Position numbers and translations under genes: made by a program. 31,458 nt of DNA, taken from Anaerolineae bacterium (GTDB lineage: Bacteria > Chloroflexota > Anaerolineae > Anaerolineales > Villigracilaceae). Position 1 is the stretch's first letter. Each line of letters opens with the position of its first letter. The stretch spans positions 1 to 31,458 of the forward strand of contig JAFLCF010000029.1 of NCBI GenBank assembly GCA_017303735.1, given 5' to 3'. This document shows, in pieces, positions 30,169 through 31,458 of this stretch. The notes beneath the pieces were generated by a model. The model saw only the letters and a program-made list of their open reading frames with translations, did no database searches and was not told the origin of the DNA.

Positions 30169-31160
30169 TTCACCGCCTCCTTCTTCGCCTCTTGCTTGTT
30201 CCAGCGACGCGGCATGGGCAGCCCTTCCACTTTTTTCTTCGGTATGGCAGGCTCCTGCTCCACCGGCACTTCCACCCCGATGTGCGCCAGCGCATTGCGC
30301 GGATTCACCAACTCCGTGCCGATGCCAAGTTCTCCCGGTTCACGCCCGAACGCCAAGCCCATCAACTGCGTGAAGAACACGATCGGCATGTGATAGTCCG
30401 TGCCGAAGTAATGGTTCATCTCGGTCTGATACGCATCAATGTTCATCTGGCACATCGGGCAGACCGTTGCCATGAGATGCGCGCCCCGTTCGTCCGCATC
30501 CTGTACCAATCGTAGGATCAATTCAAACGCCGTTCTGGGCTCGATCTGAGTCATGTGCCCGCCGCAGCATTCCGTCGTCAGCGGATAATCGATCACATCT
30601 GCGCCTAAAGCACGAAGCAGATCATCCAACTCGGTGGGATGCTCATGGTCCGACCAGCGATGCTGATAATCCGGTCGCGGCAACATGCAGCCCATATACG
30701 GCGCGACCTTCAACCCGGTCAATGGGCGGACGACCGCTTTGCGAATCGCTTCCACACCCACATCGTTGACGAGGATATCGATCAAATGCCGAACATCCAG
30801 CGTGCCCGGCTTATATTGCAATCCACCCGCCGCCAACGCCTCATTGACCTTCACTCCAAGTGACGGACGCTCCTGCATGTAATAGTCCGCTTTGGCAAGG
30901 TTGAGGTAGCATGCCGAACATGGAGCAACCACAGTACGAGTGCTGTTAACTTGCTTTGCCGCAATCGCCAAATTCCGCGCGATCAATGAATATGCGGGGA
31001 TCAAGTTGATTCCCAAATACTCCGTCGCGCCGCAGCAGTTCCAATCATCGATCTCTTCGAACTGAATATCGAGCGGCTCCAAAATGGAATTGATGGATTC
31101 GCCATACGCCCTGCCGCTGGATTCCATCGAACAACCGGGGTAGAGGATGTATTTTTTCAT
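30165..31160 (-). CDS. hdrB: HdrB-like subunit with two CCG domains
   Basis: HdrB carries the catalytic non-cubane [4Fe-4S] clusters that cleave disulfides. The two CCG motifs are complete: Cys10, Cys42-Cys43, Cys81 and Cys84 (WNCCGAT, PCSACY) and Cys158, Cys198-Cys199, Cys234 and Cys237 (TECCGGHM, VCPMCQMN), spaced CX31CCX37CX2C and CX39CCX34CX2C. The protein is 331 residues, about 35-40 longer than typical because of a Lys/Glu/Pro-rich C-terminal extension (about 295-331, with PAIPKKKVEGLPMPRRWNKQ). The start overlaps the hdrC stop (ATGA), and the stop overlaps the hdrA start. The substrate need not be CoM-S-S-CoB, which a non-methanogen lacks. Confidence 0.95.
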   Translation of the reverse strand: MKKYILYPGCSMESSGRAYGESINSILEPLDIQFEEIDDWNCCGATEYLGINLIPAYSLIARNLAIAAKQVNSTRTVVAPCSACYLNLAKADYYMQERPSLGVKVNEALAAGGLQYKPGTLDVRHLIDILVNDVGVEAIRKAVVRPLTGLKVAPYMGCMLPRPDYQHRWSDHEHPTELDDLLRALGADVIDYPLTTECCGGHMTQIEPRTAFELILRLVQDADERGAHLMATVCPMCQMNIDAYQTEMNHYFGTDYHMPIVFFTQLMGLAFGREPGELGIGTELVNPRNALAHIGVEVPVEQEPAIPKKKVEGLPMPRRWNKQEAKKEAVK

Positions 31161-31458
31161 GAGGTCAACTCCAGTTGGTTGGCGCGTTCCAGGATGGCTT
31201 TCAACTGCTCCATCTGCCGGATCTTTTTCGGCATCAGCTTCATGCGTCCCTTCGTGATCATGCCCAACCCCATCGGCATCATGCCGGGCAGACGCAGCGG
31301 AAAATGCCTCAGGTAATGACGCGAAGCGAGGCCCAGCTCAAAGCTGCGACCAAAGGTCTCGACCATGTCCACAAACGTCTGGGAGAAATGAGGCGCGGTC
31401 GAGTCGCTGTATAACTTCGCCTTGATCGCCATACTCTTGAGCGTGTACATCACATCCG
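31157..31458 (-). CDS. hdrC: HdrC-like subunit, C-terminal part; continues beyond right edge
   Basis: About 100 residues are visible, running off the right edge. The frame continues through GTG/ATG at the edge as DVMYTLKSMAIKAKLY, which is an internal HdrC segment, so the true start is outside. The ferredoxin-type cysteine motifs that define HdrC precede this part and cannot be seen. What is visible is the conserved helical C-terminal half (FVDMVETFGRSFELGLASRH, LPGMMPMGLGMITKGRMKLM). HdrC passes electrons from HdrA to HdrB. The stop overlaps the hdrB start by ATGA, the same coupling as in the rest of the operon. Confidence 0.85.
   Translation of the reverse strand, partial: DVMYTLKSMAIKAKLYSDSTAPHFSQTFVDMVETFGRSFELGLASRHYLRHFPLRLPGMMPMGLGMITKGRMKLMPKKIRQMEQLKAILERANQLELTS

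Overview
The window is bacterial chromosome, about 55-60 % G+C by eye, densely coded with few long gaps. The gene content points to a member of the Chloroflexota, most likely class Anaerolineae. It combines a compact dcw (division and cell wall) cluster, a GT39-type membrane glycosyltransferase, paired lipoproteins with an NBR1-like Ig domain, a KimA-like permease with RCK proteins, and an Hdr-Mvh electron-bifurcation operon of the type known from methanogens. The taxonomic call is inference from gene content; no 16S or ribosomal protein gene is present.

Region 1 (1-7841, + strand) is the dcw cluster: the 3' end of murG, a CvpA-like membrane protein, murC, murB, ddl, ftsQ, ftsA and ftsZ. Several genes overlap by ATGA or lie only a few bases apart. 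It ends at a strong bidirectional terminator. Region 2 (7798-11817) is accessory. It holds an AT-richer minus-strand gene for a membrane-anchored TolB/WD40-like protein, a tiny secreted-peptide ORF coupled to its stop codon, a GT39-like membrane protein, and two repeat-rich intergenic stretches with several families of palindromic elements. Region 3 (11818-16583, +) holds cmk, a plsC-like acyltransferase and an 1100-residue sensor histidine kinase with no response regulator next to it.

Region 4 (16584-20157, +) is a probable potassium-uptake operon: a KimA-like APC permease and two TrkA-type RCK proteins, ending at an 18-bp perfect hairpin. Region 5 (20178-22839, -) has two lipoproteins with C-terminal NBR1-like Ig domains and a lysine 2,3-aminomutase. 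The latter diverges from an agmatinase-family ureohydrolase followed by a small GNAT protein (23026-24218, +).

Region 6 (24257 to the right edge, - strand) is an operon read right to left: hdrC (partial), hdrB, hdrA, mvhD, mvhG, an unknown 84-residue protein, mvhA and a hydrogenase maturation protease. Together these would make an MvhADG-HdrABC complex, in which H2 oxidation or evolution is coupled by flavin-based bifurcation in HdrA to ferredoxin and a disulfide-type or other acceptor at HdrB. The protease would cleave the MvhA C-terminal tail during NiFe-site maturation.

The most unusual points are these: the unknown small protein inside the hydrogenase operon; palindromic repeats in that operon, including one copy that supplies the C-terminal codons of MvhD; the 37-residue secreted peptide whose stop codon lies inside a terminator stem; three genes with a -10-like box only 7-9 nt before the ATG, which suggests leaderless mRNAs; and the permease with two RCK proteins preceded by a possible leader attenuator.
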